Shown: positions 17,688-28,360 of the stretch, piece after piece | How the letters are laid out: each line of letters begins with the position of its first letter | How positions within the stretch are numbered: position 1 is the stretch's first letter | DNA from: Gilliamella sp. ESL0405 | GTDB lineage: Bacteria; Pseudomonadota; Gammaproteobacteria; Enterobacterales; Orbaceae | Assembly: GCF_019469205.1 (NCBI RefSeq) | Contig: NZ_CP048265.1 | Coordinates: 2,745,610-2,809,609 of the forward strand | Length of the DNA: 64,000 bases | Direction: 5' to 3' | The notes under the pieces: generated by a model | The model's input: only the letters and a program-made list of their open reading frames with translations | Told to the model about the DNA's origin: nothing | Database searches by the model: none | Program-made: the position numbers and the translations under genes

Positions 17688-19961
17688 TTAATTAAGCGTT
17701 TTTCGAACTTCTAATGTTGCTTGAACTAAATGTTCTAAACTTGCAACAACTTCTTTCTCACCACGAGTTTTTAAACCACAATCCGGATTAATCCAAAGTT
17801 TTTGCTTGTCAATTTTTGCCAGTAACTTCTCAATTGTTGCTTTGATTTCAGCAACCGGTGGTACACGTGGTGAATGGATATCATAAACACCCGGTCCAAC
17901 TTCAGTTTTAAAGTTATTGGCTTTAAGTACATCAATCAATTGTAGATTAGAACGTGATGCTTCAAATGAAATCACATCAGCATCCATGGCATCGATATCT
18001 TTGATAATGTCAGCAAATTCGCTATAACACATATGTGTATGAATTTGTGTATCAGCTTGTACTTTGCTGTGTACTAATCTAAATGCCGGAATAGCCCAAT
18101 CAAGATATTCACTATTCCAATCAGCTTTACGTAATGGTAATTTCTCTTTTAACGCTGCTTCATCAATTTGGATGACTTTAATGCCGGCCGCTTCAAGATC
18201 TAACACTTCATCACTGATTGCTAAACCAATTTGGAATACTGACTCTTTTTGTGAAATATCTTCACGAGGGAACGACCAGTTAAGGATCGTCACTGGGCCA
18301 GTTAACATGCCTTTAACGGGTTTGTCAGTTAGGCTTTGTGCATATTGTGAATATTCAACGGTAATTGGTTTAGAGCGTGAAATATCACCCCATACAATGG
18401 GTGGCTTAACACAACGAGTACCATATGATTGCACCCATGCTTTTTCAGTAAAGACAAAACCATTTAAGCTTTCACCAAAATATTCAACCATGTCATTACG
18501 TTCAAATTCGCCGTGAACTAACACATCAATACCAATCTGTTCTTGAAGCTTGATGCATTCTGCAATTTTTTGTTTGTTAAACTCGGTATATTCATTTAAA
18601 CAAATTTCACCTTTCTTGAATTTTGCACGGTTTAAACGTACATCAGGTGTTTGCGGGAATGAACCAATCGTTGTTGTAGGTAATAATGGCAAATTAAAGG
18701 CTTTTTTCTGTGCTGCTTCACGTACTGAAAATTCCGGTAGACGAGTAAAATCAGACGCTTTTAAAGCCGAAACTTTTTGACGTACCGCTTGATTTGCTCC
18801 TTCACGCTCACGCGTAAATAGGGTTTGATTTGCTTTGTAAGCCGGACTATTTTCAAAATTTGAATCTTTGACTAATTCACCCAGTTCAGCTAACTCTTGT
18901 AGCTTTTCTTGAGCAAAAGCAAAATAAGCTCGTTGTTGAATCGTTAATTTAGTTTCGTTTTGTAATGTATAAGGTACATGCAGTAACGAACAGGAAGTAT
19001 TAATCACAATGTTTGCCGCTTTTTGCTTAATTTTTGCGACTAATTCCAATGTTTTTTTATAATTATTTTTCCAAATATTTTTACCATTTACCACACCAGC
19101 AAATAACACTTTATCAGCCGGGAAACCATGACTTTCAAGTAATGCTAAGGATTGTTTACCTTCAACAAAATCAAGCCCGATACCGTCAAATGGTAACGCC
19201 ACTAATTGTTGGTAACAATCACGCACATCGCCAAAGTAAGTTTGTAAAACCACTTTGGTTGTACCTTTAACTGATAAAATTGACTGATAAAGCTCATTGA
19301 ATAAAGCGATATCTTCATGAGTTAAATCAGTCACTAAAATTGGCTCATCAATTTGTATCCACTGCGCACCAAGTGCAGTAAATTTCTGAATAATTTCTTG
19401 ATAGGCTTTAATAATATCGGCTTTAAAATCAACAAGCTGTTTATTACCTAAATACTGTGCTAATTTGAAAAAGGTTAATGCGCCAATCACAACCGGTTTG
19501 GTTTGAATACCTAGTGCTTTGGCTTCTTGATATTCGTCAAAAGGTTTGGTGCAGGCTAATTTTATTTGTAGTGAATCTTCAATTTCTGGCACTAAGTAGT
19601 GATAATTAGTGTTAAACCATTTTTTCATTGCCAACGCTCGCACATCACCTTTTTCACCTTGATAACCACGCGCCATGGCAAAATAACGATCGAGTTCAGG
19701 TAAGCCTAAATCTTGATAACGTTTCGGGATAACATTCAGTAAACAGGCCGTATCTAATACTGCATCATAAAATGAAAAGTCATTAGATGAGATTAAAGCA
19801 ATTTTATGTGAGGCTTGTTGTTGTAGATGTTCAGCACGTAGGGCTTTTGCTTCATTTAATAATTCAGCTTGGGTTTTGTTACCTTTAAAATAAGCTTCGG
19901 TTGCAAATTTAAGCTCACGAAGTTTACCAACACGAGGATATCCAATAACTGCAGTATTCAT
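17688..19961 (-). CDS. metE: Cobalamin-independent methionine synthase
   Basis: The 757-residue enzyme transfers the methyl group from 5-methyl-THF-polyglutamate to homocysteine. Two barrel domains are present. The C-terminal one carries the zinc ligands in HTHMCYSEF (His and Cys), FEASRSN (Glu) and [10 protein letters not shown] (Cys). The start was set at the ATG at 19959-19961 ([12 protein letters not shown]), which follows AAGGAAAAG; an upstream in-frame ATG would include that ribosome site. The [26 protein letters not shown] segment resembles streptococcal and lactobacillar MetE as I recall it. It forms an operon with metF. Confidence 0.95.
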   Translation of the reverse strand: MNTAVIGYPRVGKLRELKFATEAYFKGNKTQAELLNEAKALRAEHLQQQASHKIALISSNDFSFYDAVLDTACLLNVIPKRYQDLGLPELDRYFAMARGYQGEKGDVRALAMKKWFNTNYHYLVPEIEDSLQIKLACTKPFDEYQEAKALGIQTKPVVIGALTFFKLAQYLGNKQLVDFKADIIKAYQEIIQKFTALGAQWIQIDEPILVTDLTHEDIALFNELYQSILSVKGTTKVVLQTYFGDVRDCYQQLVALPFDGIGLDFVEGKQSLALLESHGFPADKVLFAGVVNGKNIWKNNYKKTLELVAKIKQKAANIVINTSCSLLHVPYTLQNETKLTIQQRAYFAFAQEKLQELAELGELVKDSNFENSPAYKANQTLFTREREGANQAVRQKVSALKASDFTRLPEFSVREAAQKKAFNLPLLPTTTIGSFPQTPDVRLNRAKFKKGEICLNEYTEFNKQKIAECIKLQEQIGIDVLVHGEFERNDMVEYFGESLNGFVFTEKAWVQSYGTRCVKPPIVWGDISRSKPITVEYSQYAQSLTDKPVKGMLTGPVTILNWSFPREDISQKESVFQIGLAISDEVLDLEAAGIKVIQIDEAALKEKLPLRKADWNSEYLDWAIPAFRLVHSKVQADTQIHTHMCYSEFADIIKDIDAMDADVISFEASRSNLQLIDVLKANNFKTEVGPGVYDIHSPRVPPVAEIKATIEKLLAKIDKQKLWINPDCGLKTRGEKEVVASLEHLVQATLEVRKTLN

Positions 19962-20056
19962 TTTCTTTTCCTTATTTAGCATTTAGCACTTTTCTTTAGT
20001 GGTTAAAAAGATAGCAAAAAAAAATGTTATTGAATAATTCTAGTTTTTTATCAAAA

Positions 20057-20077
20057 GATATAGTTTTTAGCTATATC
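20057..20077. promoter_or_regulatory. Palindrome upstream of metE
   Basis: Arms GATATAG (20057-20063) and CTATATC (20071-20077) lie about 95 bases upstream of metE. They have the shape of a LysR-type or other dimer site. A separate GAATAATTC at 20032-20040 is faintly like a MetR half-site. No MetJ box repeats (AGACGTCT) were seen, so the regulator is open. Confidence 0.3.
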
Positions 20078-20144
20078 AAAAGGTATAAAAAATCCCTCAG
20101 TTTTTCAACAGAAGGATTGAAATAGATGAAAATTAATAAATTAA

Positions 20145-20696
20145 CTACTGGCGCCATTCGCCACGGATTGGTCTTGAAAAATGAGCAAGCACAGCGATCA
20201 TACAGATTTCGATCGATACACCCCAATAGATATGCCCTAAAATTTCACTCCAAAGTTCATAACCATTTAGGTTCCATAACCAACCAACGGTGCCTTGCGG
20301 ATCATAAGCGGGATGACGAAAACCTAATAGCGGAATTAAAAAACCGTGCATCATAACGGTAATGATAATGCCATAAAATGCACCATACCATAATCGAATA
20401 TTATTCCAGAAGTAGGCAATAAATACATAAACGAAGGCAAAGGCAAAACTAAATAACCAGTGATAAAGTGTTACTGCGCCCGAAACGATTGCCGTTTGGT
20501 AAACATAATCAAGTGAATGAGAATTAATGCCTAACCAACCAAGCCATGCATCAATGTGTGCCGCAGGTGGTGAAATTTCCCCAGGAACACGAGGAGGCAT
20601 ATTAACTTCAGAACCCCATTTAACCAGTGCGCTAATGAATCCACCAATCAGAGTAGTCCAAACAATAATTTGACGATTTATTTTATTTCCAAACAT
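20145..20696 (-). CDS. YagU-family inner-membrane protein (DUF1440)
   Basis: This 183-residue protein has four or five hydrophobic helices. The N-terminal block GGFISALVKWGSEVNMPPRVP and the C-terminal block SEILGHIYWGVSIEI match E. coli YagU (SAFVKWGAEVPLPPRSP and SEIFGHLVWFWSIEI), a protein linked to acid resistance but without a defined activity. It is monocistronic and transcribed away from recN. The orthology call is fairly firm; the function is unknown. Confidence 0.75.
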   Translation of the reverse strand: MFGNKINRQIIVWTTLIGGFISALVKWGSEVNMPPRVPGEISPPAAHIDAWLGWLGINSHSLDYVYQTAIVSGAVTLYHWLFSFAFAFVYVFIAYFWNNIRLWYGAFYGIIITVMMHGFLIPLLGFRHPAYDPQGTVGWLWNLNGYELWSEILGHIYWGVSIEICMIAVLAHFSRPIRGEWRQ

Positions 20697-20965
20697 TTAA
20701 AATTTCCTATTTATTGTTAAAATTCTTCGAATTATATTGCATATTAATGGGTGTTAAAAGAGGAAAAACAAGATAAATAAACAAAAAAATCTATTATAAC
20801 AATCGATAAAACTTGTTTTAAAATGAAAGTGTCAAATAAAAACACTCAATCCATTTATATATTATCAAAAATCAATGAAGCCTTTATTATTTAACTGTTA
20901 GCAACAATAAATAATAATGGATACTCAATTAGTTAACACATTACAAATTACTCATAAAATATAAA
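20697..20965. other. AT-rich divergent intergenic region upstream of recN
   Basis: Nothing gene-like is visible between the yagU-like gene and the LexA box of recN. The sequence is very AT-rich with scattered A/T runs. It must hold the minus-strand promoter of the YagU-family gene, which was not resolved. Confidence 0.4.
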
Positions 20966-21001
20966 AACTGTATTTATTTACAGTGTTTTTATTGCTATAC
21001 T
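20966..21001 (+). promoter_or_regulatory. LexA (SOS) box and extended -10 promoter of recN
   Basis: AACTGTATTTATTTACAGTG (20966-20985) fits the LexA consensus CTGT-N8-ACAG perfectly in both half-sites. An extended -10 (TGCTATACT, 20993-21001) starts 8 bases downstream, so LexA would block RNA polymerase. Two further CTGT half-sites follow (21000-21003 and 21021-21024), consistent with the multiple boxes known at E. coli recN. Confidence 0.85.
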
Positions 21002-21038
21002 GTTTTTATCATCAATAGTACTGTTTATTAAAAATATT

Positions 21039-22700
21039 ATGATAACTCAACTTACTATCAATAATTTTGCTATCGTCGATCAGTTGTTAGTGGATTTTAC
21101 AACAGGGATGACCGCAATTACGGGTGAAACAGGTGCAGGTAAATCGATTGCGATCGATGCATTAGGGCTTTGTTTAGGGAATCGTTCCGATGCTTCATCT
21201 ATCCGATCCGGCGCTGATCGTGTCGATATTTCAGCTTGCTTTGTGCTTGATGACACCCCCGCTGCCTTTTCTTGGCTAACTGAGAATCAGCTAGATGAAG
21301 GTAATGAGTGTATTTTACGACGAGTTATTAACCAAGATGGACGTTCTAAAGCCTTTATTAATGGTCGGGCAGTACCAATATCACAACTGAAAGATTTAGG
21401 ACAACTATTGATTCAAATTCATGGTCAACATGAGCCTCAGCGACTTTTACGTAGTGACTATCAACAGCTTTTACTTAACCATTATATGAATGAGCCATCG
21501 TTGCTTAGTCAAATGAATCAAGCATATAAACAGTGGAAAACAGCTTGTCAAACTTATCAGCAATATCAAACCTCCAGACAAGAGCGTGAAGCACATATTC
21601 AACTTTTACAATATCAACTTAAAGAGCTTAATGAGTTTTCCCCTATTGAAGGTGAATATCAGCAAATTGATGAAGAATATAAACGCCTTTCCAACAGTGA
21701 ACAGTTAATTCAGCTTAGCCAACAATCAGTGATGCTGTTGGACGAAGCCGAAGAATATAATGTCAGTAACTTACTCAATAGCGTGAAACATACCGTACAG
21801 GAGTTATCGGCTTTAGATCCAACTCTAAGCGATATTTGTAATTTACTTGAGGAAGCTTCCATTCAAATTAAAGAAGCCAGCTACGAACTACGCCATTATA
21901 GTGAGAGTTTAGAGCTTGACCCTGCCCGTGTGATGCAACTTGAACAGCGACTTTCAAAACAAATAGCCTTAGCTCGTAAACACCATGTGGCTCCTGAAGC
22001 TTTACCGGAATTACATCAAAATCTTTTAGCTGAGTTTAAGCAAATTAATCAACAAGACGAACAAAGCGAACAACTGAAAGCTGACATTAATAAATACCAC
22101 CAAGTCACATTAGAACTTGCCAGTAAATTACATCAAAAACGTTTAGCCATCAGTAAAACCTTAGCGAAAAAAGTGACTGCTATTATGCATGAGTTATCGA
22201 TGCCAAATGGGCAATTTAGTATTGAAATTGCCTATGATGAAAATCGGTTAAATGAAGATGGTGCCGATCAAGTCACGTTTTTAGTAACAACTAATGCCGG
22301 TCAACTCGCACAACCATTGGCTAAAGTTGCATCGGGCGGGGAGTTATCTCGTATTGCCCTTGCCATTCAAGTTTTAACTGCGCAAAAAATGGATACACCT
22401 GCATTAATTTTTGACGAAATCGATGTCGGTATCAGTGGCTCTACAGCGGCAAAGGTAGGGCAACTGTTAAGACAATTAGGTCAATCAACACAAGTTATTA
22501 CAGTCACGCATTTACCACAAGTAGCTGGTCAAGCCAATCAACACTATTTTGTCAGTAAAGAAACCAACGGTAAACAAACATCAACCGATATGCAAAAATT
22601 GGATGAAAAGGGTCGTATAAACGAACTGGCACGGCTTTTAGGCGGGGATAAAATTACTAATGCAACATTAGCCAATGCGAAAGAGCTACTTATTATCTAA
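21039..22700 (+). CDS. recN: DNA repair protein RecN
   Basis: The 553-residue SMC-like ATPase has exactly the E. coli length. The Walker [16 protein letters not shown] is near residue 30. A long coiled-coil-rich middle (about 150-370, Gln- and Glu-rich) follows. The C-terminal ABC half carries the signature [12 protein letters not shown], the Walker [17 protein letters not shown] and the H-loop [10 protein letters not shown]. RecN acts early in double-strand-break repair. The C-terminus ends ELLII, a hydrophobic tail in the place where the E. coli protein carries a degradation signal. It is controlled by the LexA box just upstream. Confidence 0.96.
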   Translation: MITQLTINNFAIVDQLLVDFTTGMTAITGETGAGKSIAIDALGLCLGNRSDASSIRSGADRVDISACFVLDDTPAAFSWLTENQLDEGNECILRRVINQDGRSKAFINGRAVPISQLKDLGQLLIQIHGQHEPQRLLRSDYQQLLLNHYMNEPSLLSQMNQAYKQWKTACQTYQQYQTSRQEREAHIQLLQYQLKELNEFSPIEGEYQQIDEEYKRLSNSEQLIQLSQQSVMLLDEAEEYNVSNLLNSVKHTVQELSALDPTLSDICNLLEEASIQIKEASYELRHYSESLELDPARVMQLEQRLSKQIALARKHHVAPEALPELHQNLLAEFKQINQQDEQSEQLKADINKYHQVTLELASKLHQKRLAISKTLAKKVTAIMHELSMPNGQFSIEIAYDENRLNEDGADQVTFLVTTNAGQLAQPLAKVASGGELSRIALAIQVLTAQKMDTPALIFDEIDVGISGSTAAKVGQLLRQLGQSTQVITVTHLPQVAGQANQHYFVSKETNGKQTSTDMQKLDEKGRINELARLLGGDKITNATLANAKELLII

Positions 22701-22752
22701 TTGAATTGTGGTAATATAACGCTTTCGATTTGGCTATAAAGGAAACTCGATC

Positions 22753-23985
22753 ATGAATCTAGCGGGTAAACATATTCTATTAGGGATTGCCGGAGGCATT
22801 GCAGCTTATAAATGCCCTGATCTTGTTCGCCAATTAAAAAAAGCCGGGGCGCAGGTACATGTGGTACTCACTGAGTCAGCGAGCCACTTTGTCACACCGC
22901 TAACACTACAGGCAGTATCCGCAAACCCTGTATCAAGCGACCTGTTTGATCCGTCAGCTGAATTATCAATGAGCCATATTGAGCTGGCAAAGTGGGCTGA
23001 TTTAGTTTTAATCGCACCCGCCACTGCAAATATCATTGCCAAAATAGCCAATGGTATTGCTGATGATCTATTATCGACTGTTTGTTTAGCAACACCAGCG
23101 CCAATAGCTATAGCGCCGGCGATGAATCAACAAATGTATAAAGCAGCAGCAACGCAACATAACCTTTCCATTTTAAGTGCCAGAAATTGCCTAATTTTAG
23201 GGCCGGATACAGGTTTTCAGGCGTGCGGTGATTGTGGTCCGGGTAGAATGCTCGAGCCACAAACGATGATAAACCAACTCGATCGTTACTTCGCTGATTC
23301 ATCTTTACTTGCCGGAACATCAATTACTATTACCGCCGGACCAACGATTGAAGAAATCGATCCAGTCCGCTATATCAGCAATTACAGTTCAGGTAAAATG
23401 GGCTTTGCTATTGCAAAAGCTGCGGCTGAAATGGGGGCAACGGTCACTCTTATTAGTGGACCGGTAAATTTAGATACACCGAATAATGTCAATCGAATTG
23501 ATGTTAAAAGTGCAAATCAAATGTATAATGAAGCTATCAAGTTTGCCAAAAAATCGTCTATTTTTATTTCTTGTGCTGCCGTAGCCGATTACCGTGCTGA
23601 AACAATCGCCAAGAAAAAAATAAAAAAAACAGATGACAACAATGAGCTAATTATCAAATTAGTCAAAAATCCAGATATTGTTGCCACTGTTGCTGCATTA
23701 AAAAGACAGCGCCCTTTTGTAGTAGGTTTTGCTGCCGAAACCAACAATGTTAAGGCTTATGCCCTTAAAAAACTAACTGACAAAAATTTAGATTTAATTT
23801 GTGCTAATGATGTTTCCGATAAAAGTATTGGTTTTAATTCAGATCAAAATGCATTAACCCTTTACTGGCAAAATGGTGAGCAAAAATTACCATTAGATAA
23901 TAAACAGCAATTAGCCAAACACTTACTTGAAGCATTGATAATACGATATAAAGCGAGTCATGATGAAAAGAAAAATCGATATTAA
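22753..23985 (+). CDS. coaBC: Bifunctional CoaBC (phosphopantothenoylcysteine synthetase / decarboxylase)
   Basis: This 410-residue fusion (406 in E. coli) carries out two steps of coenzyme A synthesis. The N-terminal FMN-dependent CoaC decarboxylase has [10 protein letters not shown], the active-site His in [19 protein letters not shown], and the substrate Cys in CGDCGPGRM. The C-terminal CoaB synthetase has [26 protein letters not shown], and CAAVADYR followed by a Lys-rich loop. It overlaps dut by 26 bases. The coaBC-dut-slmA order is the E. coli order. Confidence 0.95.
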   Translation: MNLAGKHILLGIAGGIAAYKCPDLVRQLKKAGAQVHVVLTESASHFVTPLTLQAVSANPVSSDLFDPSAELSMSHIELAKWADLVLIAPATANIIAKIANGIADDLLSTVCLATPAPIAIAPAMNQQMYKAAATQHNLSILSARNCLILGPDTGFQACGDCGPGRMLEPQTMINQLDRYFADSSLLAGTSITITAGPTIEEIDPVRYISNYSSGKMGFAIAKAAAEMGATVTLISGPVNLDTPNNVNRIDVKSANQMYNEAIKFAKKSSIFISCAAVADYRAETIAKKKIKKTDDNNELIIKLVKNPDIVATVAALKRQRPFVVGFAAETNNVKAYALKKLTDKNLDLICANDVSDKSIGFNSDQNALTLYWQNGEQKLPLDNKQQLAKHLLEALIIRYKASHDEKKNRY

Positions 23986-24421
23986 AATATTAGATAAACG
24001 TTTAGGTGAGACATTTCCACTGCCAACCTATGCCACTGAAGGATCAGCGGGTATTGATTTGCGTGCAATGTTTGACAAAACAACCGAAATCAAGCCAGGC
24101 GAAACCATTTTAACCCCTACGGGTTTATCAATGCATATTGCTGATCCAAATTTAGCCGCATTAGTTCTACCTCGCTCCGGTTTAGGCTCTAAAAATGGGA
24201 TTGTATTAGGTAATTTAGTCGGTTTAATCGACTCTGATTATCAAGGGCAACTGTTTGTACCAATTTGGAACAGAAGCCAAACGCCTTTTGTGATTGAACA
24301 AGGCGATCGAATTGCGCAATTAATTATTGTGCCAGTTGTTCAAGCTGAATTTAATATTGTTGATGAATTTACCGAGTCAGTGCGCGGTGAAGGTGGATTT
24401 GGACATTCGGGTAAAAAATGA
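23960..24421 (+). CDS. dut: dUTP pyrophosphatase
   Basis: The 153-residue trimeric enzyme converts dUTP to dUMP, keeping uracil out of DNA and supplying dTMP synthesis. All five motifs are present: [51 protein letters not shown] and the mobile C-terminal arm [10 protein letters not shown]. The start at 23960 ([11 protein letters not shown]) lies inside the end of coaBC. Its TGA overlaps the slmA ATG (ATGA), so the three genes are coupled. Confidence 0.97.
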   Translation: MMKRKIDIKILDKRLGETFPLPTYATEGSAGIDLRAMFDKTTEIKPGETILTPTGLSMHIADPNLAALVLPRSGLGSKNGIVLGNLVGLIDSDYQGQLFVPIWNRSQTPFVIEQGDRIAQLIIVPVVQAEFNIVDEFTESVRGEGGFGHSGKK

Positions 24422-25011
24422 TTGTGAGTAATAAAAATAAAAATCGCAAAGAGGATATATTACAAGCGTTGGCAACAATGCTTCAATCCAATGAAGGGAC
24501 ACAGCGAATTACTACTGCTAAACTAGCCGCGACCGTTGGGGTGTCTGAGGCGGCGCTCTATCGTCATTTTCCAAGTAAAACCAAAATGTTTGAAAGTTTA
24601 ATTGTCTATATTGAGGATATTTTACTTTCTCGTATCAATGTTATCTTACAAGACGAGCCTAACACAATGATTCGTTTGAAGTTAATTTTAGCGTTGATAT
24701 TAGGCTTTTCAGAAAAAAATCCTGGCTTAACCCGAATTATGACCGGGCATGCCTTAATGTTTGAACAAGATCAATTACAAGAACGCATCAGCCAACTATT
24801 TGAACGAATAGAAACACAAATTAAGCAAGTTTTACGAGAGCGTAAAATCCGTGAAGGAGTTGGATTTACCACCGACGAGCGAATTTTATCGAGCCAATTA
24901 TTAGCTTTCTGTGAAGGTATGATGTCCCGTTATTCTCGTTCAGGATTCGAGTATCTACCGACGATAAATTTTGAGACACGTTGGGCATTATTAGCTAAAC
25001 AATTAGTGTAA
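24418..25011 (+). CDS. slmA: Nucleoid occlusion factor SlmA
   Basis: This 197-residue TetR-family protein (198 in E. coli) binds sites scattered over the chromosome, except the terminus, and blocks FtsZ assembly over the nucleoid. The N-terminal helix-turn-helix is [23 protein letters not shown], written here only to show that the recognition helix [10 protein letters not shown] is intact. The C-terminal part ends [12 protein letters not shown]. It overlaps dut by 4 bases. The next gene, mscS, replaces the pyrE partner seen in E. coli. Confidence 0.93.
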   Translation: MIVSNKNKNRKEDILQALATMLQSNEGTQRITTAKLAATVGVSEAALYRHFPSKTKMFESLIVYIEDILLSRINVILQDEPNTMIRLKLILALILGFSEKNPGLTRIMTGHALMFEQDQLQERISQLFERIETQIKQVLRERKIREGVGFTTDERILSSQLLAFCEGMMSRYSRSGFEYLPTINFETRWALLAKQLV

Positions 25012-25068
25012 AAAATAACTAGCTACTTTTATGTATCAATTACGTGATCAACTATCAAGGATTCCATT

Positions 25069-25905
25069 ATGAATTTCGAAAATACTATGGAACAAATCAT
25101 CTTATTTATTGAAAAATATGATAGTGTTGTTCTAAATTATATCGCCCATTTTTGTTTTGCCATTATTATTTTCATCCTTGGGCGGATGATTGCCAGATTT
25201 ATTAGTCGTCAATTTAGACGCATTTTAACCAGTCGTGATGTCGATCCGACAGTAGTTAAGTTTGTGAGTGCTTTATCTTATTATGCCATTATTATTGTAT
25301 CGCTGGTTGCCGTATTAGGCCAATTAGGTGTACAAACCGCTTCAATTGTCGCTGTAATCGGTGCAGCCGGTTTAGCCGTCGGTTTAGCCTTACAAGGGTC
25401 ACTATCTAACTTTGCCGCAGGGGTAATTTTAATAATTTTTCGCCCATTTAAAGTGGGTGAAACAGTCATTATTAATAATCAACGAGGTGTAATAGACTCA
25501 ATTCAAATCTTCTCTACCACAATTATTACTCCAACCAATGAATTGGTGGTGATACCTAATAGTCAGGTAGTGAGTGCCAATATTATCAATTATACTCGTT
25601 TACCGGAAAGACGCTTAGACTTAGTAATTAATGTCGGTTATGATTCTGATATTCAAAAAGTTTATCAAGTGTTAACACACGCAGTTAACCAAACTCAGAA
25701 TATTTTGACCAGTAAAGAGGCCATCATTCGTTTGGATCTTTTAGATGCTTCGTCGATGAACTTTAATGTCTTAGTTTGGACGCTTAATGCCAATTATGGA
25801 TCGGTCAAGGCCGAGTTACTTGAAAATATTAAAAACAGCTTAACTGAAAATGGCATCAACATTCCTTATCCAACTATGGATGTCAATGTTAATCCAAACC
25901 ATTAA
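25069..25905 (+). CDS. mscS: Small-conductance mechanosensitive channel MscS
   Basis: The 278-residue protein (286 in E. coli) opens under membrane tension to release solutes on hypo-osmotic shock. Three transmembrane helices are visible (about 27-50, 68-92 and the pore helix near 98-128). The pore helix has the Gly/Ala pattern AAGLAVGLALQGSLSNFAAG, with the conserved Gln, and the kink region is followed by IFRPFKVGE. The beta domain has TIITPTNELVVIPNSQV. It follows slmA by 57 bases and ends at a strong terminator. Confidence 0.95.
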   Translation: MNFENTMEQIILFIEKYDSVVLNYIAHFCFAIIIFILGRMIARFISRQFRRILTSRDVDPTVVKFVSALSYYAIIIVSLVAVLGQLGVQTASIVAVIGAAGLAVGLALQGSLSNFAAGVILIIFRPFKVGETVIINNQRGVIDSIQIFSTTIITPTNELVVIPNSQVVSANIINYTRLPERRLDLVINVGYDSDIQKVYQVLTHAVNQTQNILTSKEAIIRLDLLDASSMNFNVLVWTLNANYGSVKAELLENIKNSLTENGINIPYPTMDVNVNPNH

Positions 25906-25912
25906 ATAGATT

Positions 25913-25952
25913 AATAACCTATCTGCTAACCAATAACGGATAGGTTATTTTA
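25913..25952. terminator. Terminator between convergent mscS and cysE
   Basis: Perfect 11-bp arms AATAACCTATC (25913-25923) and GATAGGTTATT (25939-25949), followed by T on the plus strand and AT-rich sequence on the minus strand. It begins 8 bases after the mscS stop and 10 bases beyond the cysE end, so it can serve both. Confidence 0.75.
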
Positions 25953-25961
25953 CCCACCTCA

Positions 25962-26762
25962 CTAAATTAAATAGTCTTGATCCATATTTAGCGCTGGTTT
26001 GTCACAGTCGGGGCAACCAACCACTTTTGCCGGCACGCCAGCGACAGTTGTGTGCGCAGACACTGGCTCTAATACCACTGAACCGGCACCGATTTTAGCC
26101 CCTTTGCCAATTTCAATATTTCCTAAAATAGTAGAGTGTGCACCAATCATTACTCCCTCTCGAATTTTAGGATGACGATCACCGTTTTCTTTACCTGTAC
26201 CGCCTAGTGTTACTGATTGTAAAATAGAAACATCATTTTCAATCACAACCGTTTCACCAATTACAATGCCAGTTGCATGATCAAACATCACACCACAACC
26301 AATTTTTGCCGCAGGGTGAATATCCACACCAAAAACAATAGCAATCTGACTTTGTAAGAATGTGGCTAAAGATTTACGATTTTGCATCCAAAGCCAATGT
26401 GCTATTCGGTATGCTTGTAAAGATAAAAAACCTTTATAATAGAGTAATGGCGTTGTGTAGTAGTTGGTTGCCGGATCGCGAATATAAACGGCCAAAATAT
26501 CGGTAATAGCAGCCTTGATAATCCCCTTATCAGCCTCATACGTTTGACGGGCTATCTCTCGAATTTCAATTGCTGGCATAACTTGCGTAGCCAGTTTATT
26601 TGCCAAAATATAACTTAATGCACTGCCTAAATTTTCATGATTTAATAGCGTTGCATGGAAATAACTGGCTAACATGGGTTCACTTTCAACTAATTCTGTC
26701 GCTTCTTGCCGAATGGCTTGCCATAGCATATCGGGTTTAACAACCGTTTTTATATTGTTCAC
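25962..26762 (-). CDS. cysE: Serine O-acetyltransferase
   Basis: This 266-residue enzyme (273 in E. coli) makes O-acetylserine, the direct precursor of cysteine. An N-terminal helical domain (about 1-140) is followed by a left-handed beta-helix of hexapeptide repeats, with the catalytic VDIHPAAKIGCGVMFDHATG and the GGTGKENGDRHPKI loop. The protein ends DYLI; a C-terminal Ile is what docks into CysK in the cysteine synthase complex, so complex formation is likely. It has its own promoter region upstream (26763 onward) and no operon partner. Confidence 0.96.
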   Translation of the reverse strand: MNNIKTVVKPDMLWQAIRQEATELVESEPMLASYFHATLLNHENLGSALSYILANKLATQVMPAIEIREIARQTYEADKGIIKAAITDILAVYIRDPATNYYTTPLLYYKGFLSLQAYRIAHWLWMQNRKSLATFLQSQIAIVFGVDIHPAAKIGCGVMFDHATGIVIGETVVIENDVSILQSVTLGGTGKENGDRHPKIREGVMIGAHSTILGNIEIGKGAKIGAGSVVLEPVSAHTTVAGVPAKVVGCPDCDKPALNMDQDYLI

Positions 26763-26856
26763 AACAACTACCTATAGATATTAATCAATATAGTGAACAT
26801 TGTTTCTCAAACTTAACAAGTAAGCAAGCATTGTCTGCATTAACCGATATCAAAAA

Positions 26857-26887
26857 CAGAAAAATGGAAACAATTTGTTTCCATTTT
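26857..26887 (-). terminator. Terminator after cscB
   Basis: Perfect 13-bp arms AAAATGGAAACAA (26861-26873) and TTGTTTCCATTTT (26875-26887). On the minus strand, where cscB ends 12 bases away, the hairpin is followed by T-rich TTTTTCTGTTTTTG. It separates cscB from cysE. Confidence 0.8.
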
Positions 26888-26898
26888 ATCTATATATT

Positions 26899-28167
26899 TC
26901 ATGATTGATGGGATTGAAGCTTAGCTTTTTTATCATCACATAGAGTAAATATACCAATGAGTAAAATTGTAAGAACAATACTGGCAAGAATATAAAACGT
27001 GGTTGTAAACCCGTTATTGTCAAATAACTTACCGACTATCCATGACAGCACAATAACACCAATATTTGATGAAATATTAAATCCGACTAAATAAAGGGTA
27101 GAAGACAACCTTGCATCAAAATTCGCAACTACATATTTAAATACCGCTAAAATAAATAACGGTGTTTCGATAGCATGAAAGAGTTTAACAAATGAAATTA
27201 AATAAACATTATCCAATGTGGCAGATAACGCAATGCGACAAATCATCACTAATACGGCAATTAATAGCGATCTTTTAGCGCCCATTTTATTAATAAAATA
27301 AGGAGCCAAAATCATAAAGCCCGCTTCTAAAAAGACTTGGAAGGAATTTAAATAACCATAGGTTTCATAACTATCTTCGGGTATTTCAAAAAAACTGGTA
27401 TAGAAATTAGGAAATAACTGCTGATCATAAATAGTATAAAAACTATTGGTACCAATGATAAAAAAGACAAATAACCAAAACTTCTTCATACCAAATAGTG
27501 AAAAAATTTCGCTCATGGTTGGTATCGTTGATTTTGTTTTAGCTAAAACTTCACTACTGTTATCGGTTTTTGATGCTGGATCGTGTTTAGGTTTAAAAGC
27601 AAGGTTAATGACAAAATAGGTTGTAGCAATAACCGATGCCATCCAGAAGTTAATATGCGGATTAATACCAAATAAGATACCTGCAATGAATGTAGCAATC
27701 GCATAACCAAATGATCCCCAAAATCGAGCGGGTCCAAATTCAAAACCAAATAATCGACTAATACGCTCGATAAACGAATCAATTAATGCACAACCCGAAA
27801 TAAAGCCAGCACTTAACACCGGTGCTCCAATGCAAGCTCCCAAAATAAAATCGTTTTTAAGTAGAGGTTCATACACATATATTAAAAATGGCCCAATAAG
27901 AATCATTACAATACTTTGGAAGGTAATTATCGCCTTTCCGATTTGTAATTTATCTTGAATAACACCGTAGAAGATCATAAAAAACATGGCAGCAGCTGAG
28001 TTAGCGGAATAAACAATTCCCAATTGTTCGCCGGATAATCCTATATTACTTTTTAGCCAAATGGCATAAAAAGACCACCAAAGCGACCAAGCTGCATAAA
28101 AAGTAATAAGGTAACCTGATGAGAACCAATAGTTTCTATTATATATAATATTCATATTCATATTCAT
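26899..28167 (-). CDS. cscB: Sucrose:H+ symporter (oligosaccharide:H+ symporter family)
   Basis: The 422-residue MFS transporter has twelve hydrophobic helices and matches the LacY/CscB/RafB family: GVIQDKLQIGK at loop 2-3, FIERISRLFGFEFGPARFWGS in helix 5, TIYDQQLFPNFYTSFF in helix 7, and SATLYLVGF-like RLSSTLYLVGF in helix 10. Adjacent cscR, cscA and cscK identify the substrate as sucrose taken up without phosphorylation. The start was chosen at the ATG at 28167; two more ATG codons follow at 6-base intervals (MNMNMN), and the AAGAG site fits the second of them better. An open frame extends further upstream but crosses the operator and is probably not translated. Confidence 0.85.
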   Translation of the reverse strand: MNMNMNIIYNRNYWFSSGYLITFYAAWSLWWSFYAIWLKSNIGLSGEQLGIVYSANSAAAMFFMIFYGVIQDKLQIGKAIITFQSIVMILIGPFLIYVYEPLLKNDFILGACIGAPVLSAGFISGCALIDSFIERISRLFGFEFGPARFWGSFGYAIATFIAGILFGINPHINFWMASVIATTYFVINLAFKPKHDPASKTDNSSEVLAKTKSTIPTMSEIFSLFGMKKFWLFVFFIIGTNSFYTIYDQQLFPNFYTSFFEIPEDSYETYGYLNSFQVFLEAGFMILAPYFINKMGAKRSLLIAVLVMICRIALSATLDNVYLISFVKLFHAIETPLFILAVFKYVVANFDARLSSTLYLVGFNISSNIGVIVLSWIVGKLFDNNGFTTTFYILASIVLTILLIGIFTLCDDKKAKLQSHQS

Positions 28168-28187
28168 TACTCTTATGTTGTTGAAGT

Positions 28188-28212
28188 TTAACGTTAACAT
28201 GTTAAGGTTAAC
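28188..28212. promoter_or_regulatory. CscR operators upstream of cscB
   Basis: TTAACGTTAA, a perfect palindrome with the central CG typical of LacI-family operators, lies at 28188-28197. A near copy, GTTAAGGTTAAC, follows at 28201-28212. The same TTAACGTTAAC word occurs twice between cscA and cscK, which points to one shared regulator, the adjacent CscR. The site lies about 20 bases before the cscB start. Confidence 0.75.
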
Positions 28213-28360
28213 ATTATTGTCATAATTAATATGAAATAGATAGTATCGATTATCATAATTGTTACTTACCTCACACTTTTTATCATTTTTATTTGTGGTA
28301 TCATCAAAATAATAAATTTGAATAATTAATCTTTTAATGCTGAGCAAAAAGGGTTTAACT

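Noticed and set aside
19983..20144. A SAM riboswitch or MetJ operator upstream of metE
   Set aside because: Neither the riboswitch core nor tandem AGACGTCT-like boxes are visible; only a small palindrome and a vague MetR-like half-site are seen.
28168..28347. A long N-terminal extension of cscB beyond its MNMNMN start
   Set aside because: It is Asn/Tyr-rich, lacks family similarity and runs through the CscR operators; CscB proteins start at the later methionines.
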